Origin: Paulownia fortunei
Lineage: Eukaryota > Streptophyta > Magnoliopsida > Lamiales > Paulowniaceae
DNA: 64,000 bases
Direction: 5' to 3'
Assembly (NCBI GenBank): GCA_019321725.1
Contig: CM033115.1
Span: 12,348,673 to 12,412,672, forward strand
The notes under the pieces are model-generated. The model worked only from the letters and a program-made list of their open reading frames with translations. It was not told the origin of the DNA and searched no databases. How positions within the stretch are numbered: the first letter of the stretch is position 1; each line of letters starts with the position of its first letter. Below, piece by piece: positions 60,651 to 64,000 of the stretch. Both the position numbers and the translations under genes were made by a program.

Positions 60651-61221
60651 CTAATCCACATAGGCCAAGACTGGATCAAGGCCTGACACATATGTTAGAA
60701 ATTGATCAATCAGTTGGTCAGGTGTTGGAGCAAAAATGAGCATATATCTCGTAGACAGTGAAATAAAACCTTTTTCCATAGCATGATCAACAAAAGATAG
60801 CAAACCATCATAGAAACCATTAACATTAAGAATACCTACAAGTTTCTAGTGAATGTTGAGCTTTGCCCAAGAGATAACTCGAAATAACTCCTCCAGTGTA
60901 CCAAAACCATCAGGTAGGGTGATGAATGCATCCGCATTGTTTAATATATTAGGCATTCTGTCCATTGGTCATGCCTATGATATTTTGTACTGCTAAAGGT
61001 TTTGCGATAACTTCTAAAACTTTGACTTCTCCTACAAGAGCAGAAGTAACAACACTCTTTATTAGCCCCAAACTGCCTCCCCCATACATTAAATGAATTT
61101 TTCTTTCTGCTAAAATTCTACCAAGGTTATTGGATGCCCTTATAAACTTATCATTTTTTCCTAAATCGGTTTCACAAAAGACATAAATACAGTTGAACTT
61201 GACAGTGGAAGACCCTTCCAT
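60651..61221 (-). pseudogene. LOG cytokinin-activating phosphoribohydrolase, intron-free pseudogene
   Basis: LOG enzymes hydrolyse cytokinin riboside 5'-monophosphates to free base plus ribose 5-phosphate. The reading starts at 61221 (MEGSSTVKFNCIYVFC; an upstream in-frame Met at 61254 is less LOG-like). It contains ILAERKIHLMYGGGSLGLI, the N-terminal nucleotide-binding block, then loses about 10-15 residues of the usual TGETVGEVK region. It shifts frame near 60955-60960 and resumes as NNADAFITLPDGFGTLEEL. The family signature PGGxGTxxE is present but with PDG. An in-frame TAG stands at 60846-60848, where functional LOGs read IHDKPVG; the frame then runs KLVGILNVNGFYDGLLSF to a stop at 60651-60653. 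Plant LOG genes normally have several introns and none is present here, so this is probably a retrocopy. About 190 codons against about 210-220 usual. Non-functional as read. Confidence 0.87.
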
Positions 61222-62243
61222 TTTCTTTTTTCTTTTTGAAAGTGAGTTGTGCAAAATAGAGTGAGTACAGTGCTATTTATTGAGATGTGAATAAGGAATG
61301 AATTTATTACATGTCTTTTTCTTTTGTCAGAAAGTTTGAAAATAAGGACACAAAATTTAAAAATTATCTACTTATACGTGAATTATATGTAGTTGTGATT
61401 GTGACTCACATCTTCCTTTGATTTATATCCAGTAATGGCTTAAATGCCCTCAATGGGTCGAAGATATGCTTCCCATCCAATTTTTTTATAAACTAGCAAA
61501 CAAGGTCTTTTAATGTCAGATTCCTAAGGCTATAATGCTCCTATTCATTTTGAAAGTGATTCCATAAATCAAGAATTGCATGATACACTAATCCACATGA
61601 ATACATCAAGAGTCAATATAATGTCATCTAAAGACTCCTTACTCAGTCCATCCATAATGAATTGAATTTTATCTTCTTGATTTTTAGAAACCATTCGTAA
61701 GGAACGACACTTTGTGTTGCAAGTCCATCGAGCACATTTGTGACAAACTTGCATTTTCTAGCCCTTTGTTTTTTTTTAATATATGTTTTTACCAAAACCA
61801 AACATGTATCTAATAAGAAAGTTTGAAAACTCATGTGAAAACTCACCTGCTATTCTTACATTTGCTTCAATTATCCATCGTATGTCCCCTGGGATGCCCT
61901 TGTGCATAAGCATCCTTAACTTTCAATCCTAGGTTTATAAATTTTTAAAATTGCATTTTTAAGCAGAAAAGAAAATTGCTTCTTGAGAGTAAGAAAAATG
62001 TTACTCATTTTGAAAAGAGCAGGAAAATAGAATGAGAAAAGGACAAAACTTTGTACAGAGATTTCAATTATTTGGGAAACTTATAAGTCCGACTTTAATA
62101 GCTACGGAGTATCGTTATTCGCCACTTAACCAGGAAAAGAAAAAAAAATAAAAAAAAGAAAGCCTACAAAATAAATAAAATTAGAGAAAATAAGTATATA
62201 TAGACACACATTAATCATAATAAGGGTTAGAAAGAAAAATATT
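61222..62243. other. Unassigned DNA between the LOG pseudogene and gypsy pol
   Basis: Minus-strand frames at 61846-61569 (IQFIMDGLSKESLDDIILTL) look faintly like copia gag, but I cannot support that. No LTR was recognised downstream of the gypsy integrase. Confidence 0.35.
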
Positions 62244-64000
62244 TTTTTCTTATGAAAATTGATTCTCTAAAAATAGTTTGAATCTTTGTCTATTTATTTT
62301 TAATATGTTACCATTTTTAGGATTTTCAATGTCAATCACCCTATAAGGATATACCACTTTTACAATAAAAGGACCACTCCACCTTGATCTCAATTTTTTA
62401 GGAAACAAATGCAATCGATAATTATAAAGCAAAACTTTTTGACTAACATCAAATATTTTTCTTGCAATTTTATTATCATGAAAATCTATGAATTTCTTGA
62501 AGTTCATGATTTGCAATTTGCACAATTTTGAAACTTCAATAAGATTGAAGTTAAACATTTTGATTACGTAATAAGCTTTATGTTCAAGTTCAATAGGTAA
62601 ATGACAAGGTGTTAAACTATCCTATAAGGAGACATGCCTATTGATGTTTTGAAAGGAGTTCTATATGCCCAAAGTGTATCGGTAAGTTTAAGAGATCAAT
62701 CTTTATGATTTGGGTTAACTGTCTTTTACAAAATTTATTTTATCTCCCTATTGGCAAGTTCAACTTGTCCATTTGTTTAAGGGTGATAAGGTGTTACAAC
62801 TTTATGTATGATTCCATGTTTTCTCAATAAAGTTCCAAAAAAATTGTTATAAAAATATTTTACCCCATCACTAATAATAGATTGAGGAATTTTAAATTGA
62901 TTTAAAATATTTTATTGCAAAAATTTTATCACTATTTTGTGATCATTGTTTCAACAGAAAATTGCCTCAATTCGTTTTGAGACATAATCTATGAGGAGCA
63001 ATATGTAAATAAAACCAAATGATAATAAAAATGGTCCCACGAAGTCAATACCCCAACAATTAAAGATTTAATAATTAGGATATGATGTAGGGGTATCATG
63101 TTTCATTTTGAAATAGATCCTAACTTTTGACAATTTTCACAACTTTTGGAGAAACTGTAAGTGTCTTTGAAAAGAGTTAGCCAATAAAATCCACATTGCA
63201 AGATCTTTGTAGTGGTTTTCTTTGCCAAAAAAATGACCACCACATACTTCCGAATGATAAAATTTAACAATATTAACTATCTCATTATCAGGCATGCATC
63301 TTTGAAATATTTGATCAGGACAATATTTGAATAGGTATGGATCATTCTAATAAAAGTTTTCCAACTCAGTCAAATATTTCTTTTTATCTTAAGAGTTCCA
63401 ATGCGATGACATATTTCCTGTCACAAGAAAATTAACAATGTCAGTAAACCAAGGTAAAATAGAAATATTAAATAGTAGTTCATTAGGGAATGTGCTATTA
63501 ATGGGTGTGGTTTGAAATGAGACATCACAAACAAGTCTCGATAAATGATCAATCACCACATTCTCTATTTATTTATTATCTTGAATTCTAATGTTGAAAT
63601 TTTGAAGTAAGATAATCAACCTAATCAGTCTAGGTTTGGCATCTCTTTTTGACAAAAGATATTTCAAAGCTGTATGATCATTGAAAACAACAATTGGTGA
63701 ACCAAGAAGATAAGATCTAAATTTGTCCAATGTAAAAATTATAGCAAGTAATTCTTTTTCAGTTTTTGAATAATTCAATTGGGCACATTTAAAGTTTTAC
63801 TTACATAGTAAATAACATATAGTTTCTTATCTTTTCTTTGTCCTAAAACAACTCCAACAACATAGTCACTGGCATCATACATTATTTCAAAAGGTAAAGT
63901 CCAATCTAGAGGCTATATTATTGGATTAGACGTAAGCATGTTTTTATGCTTAACAAAAGCATTTTCACAATTTTTAGTCCATTCAAAAATAGTGTCTTTT
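62244..64000 (-). pseudogene. Ty3/gypsy pol (RT end, RNase H, integrase), Athila/Tat-like
   Basis: From the window edge downward on the minus strand: RT/RNase H connection (64000-63800), RNase H (NYSKTEKELLAIIFTLDKF, DHTALKYLLSKRDAKPRLIR; 63778-63569), a degraded integrase zinc finger (HSEVCGGHFFG..., about 63265-63110), and the integrase core with first Asp in WGIDFVGPF (about 63043), second Asp in ISDGVKYFYN (about 62867) and Glu in NGQVELANREIK (about 62760). The C-terminal module is a 102-codon frame, 62558-62250 (VGQKVLLYN-like DVSQKVLLYNYRLHLFP, RWSGPFIV). Frames are broken in several places. The element continues beyond the window. Confidence 0.9.

Noticed and set aside
61569..61846. 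Minus-strand frames with IMDGLSKESLDDI as copia gag
   Set aside because: Resemblance is too faint and no neighbouring gag motifs or zinc knuckle were seen.

Overview
This is nuclear DNA from a flowering plant, probably a dicot. It is very AT-rich, holds one intron-rich plant housekeeping gene, and is otherwise dominated by decayed LTR retrotransposons and small DNA transposons. No organism can be named from this alone. Everything was read by eye, so transposon edges are good to a few bases only where terminal motifs or target-site duplications (TSDs) are described. I saw no rRNA, tRNA, CRISPR or organelle sequence.

Layout. 1-3966: 3' half of a Ty1/copia element (+). 3967-8313: 5' half of a Ty3/gypsy element (-), with LTR, primer-binding site (PBS), gag and protease. 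9600-10971: 3' end of a second copia type (+). 13892-27765: an apparently intact gene on the minus strand for a UBX-domain protein of the plant PUX11 / animal UBXN4 (erasin) type. Nine coding exons join in frame to 520 codons. Its introns carry a Mutator-like element with a perfect 9-bp TSD and a tandem array of miniature LTR (TRIM-like) units. 27766-30467: intergenic, with MITEs and a hAT-like remnant. 30468-38504: a copia element (-) with LTR, PBS, leader, gag and protease, split by a 2.96-kb solo LTR of another family. 40222-42662: gypsy fragment (+). 42983-52267: a copia element (+) with both 2.15-kb LTRs, all genes dead and gag largely deleted. 52926-54567: gypsy LTR (-). 54771-55569: hAT-like element. 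56130-59105: a copia LTR fragment followed by a scrambled mosaic of gypsy-LTR and copia pieces. 60651-61221: an intron-free, broken LOG (cytokinin-activating enzyme) copy (-). 62244-64000: gypsy pol (-) running off the window end.

The copies at 1-3966, 30468-38504, 42983-52267 and 56130-57918, plus a scrap near 58400, belong to one copia group with about 2.1-kb LTRs and an initiator-methionine-tRNA-type PBS. The LTRs at 6425-8313, 52926-54567 and 57919-59105 are one gypsy group (Athila/Tat-like).

The only gene I would call functional is the UBX gene. I did not find a new multi-gene system. The most distinctive observations are the TRIM array in a conserved gene's intron, a near-perfect 42-bp hairpin inside one copia LTR, the processed LOG pseudogene, and the hairpin and GC-rich repeats in the copia leader.
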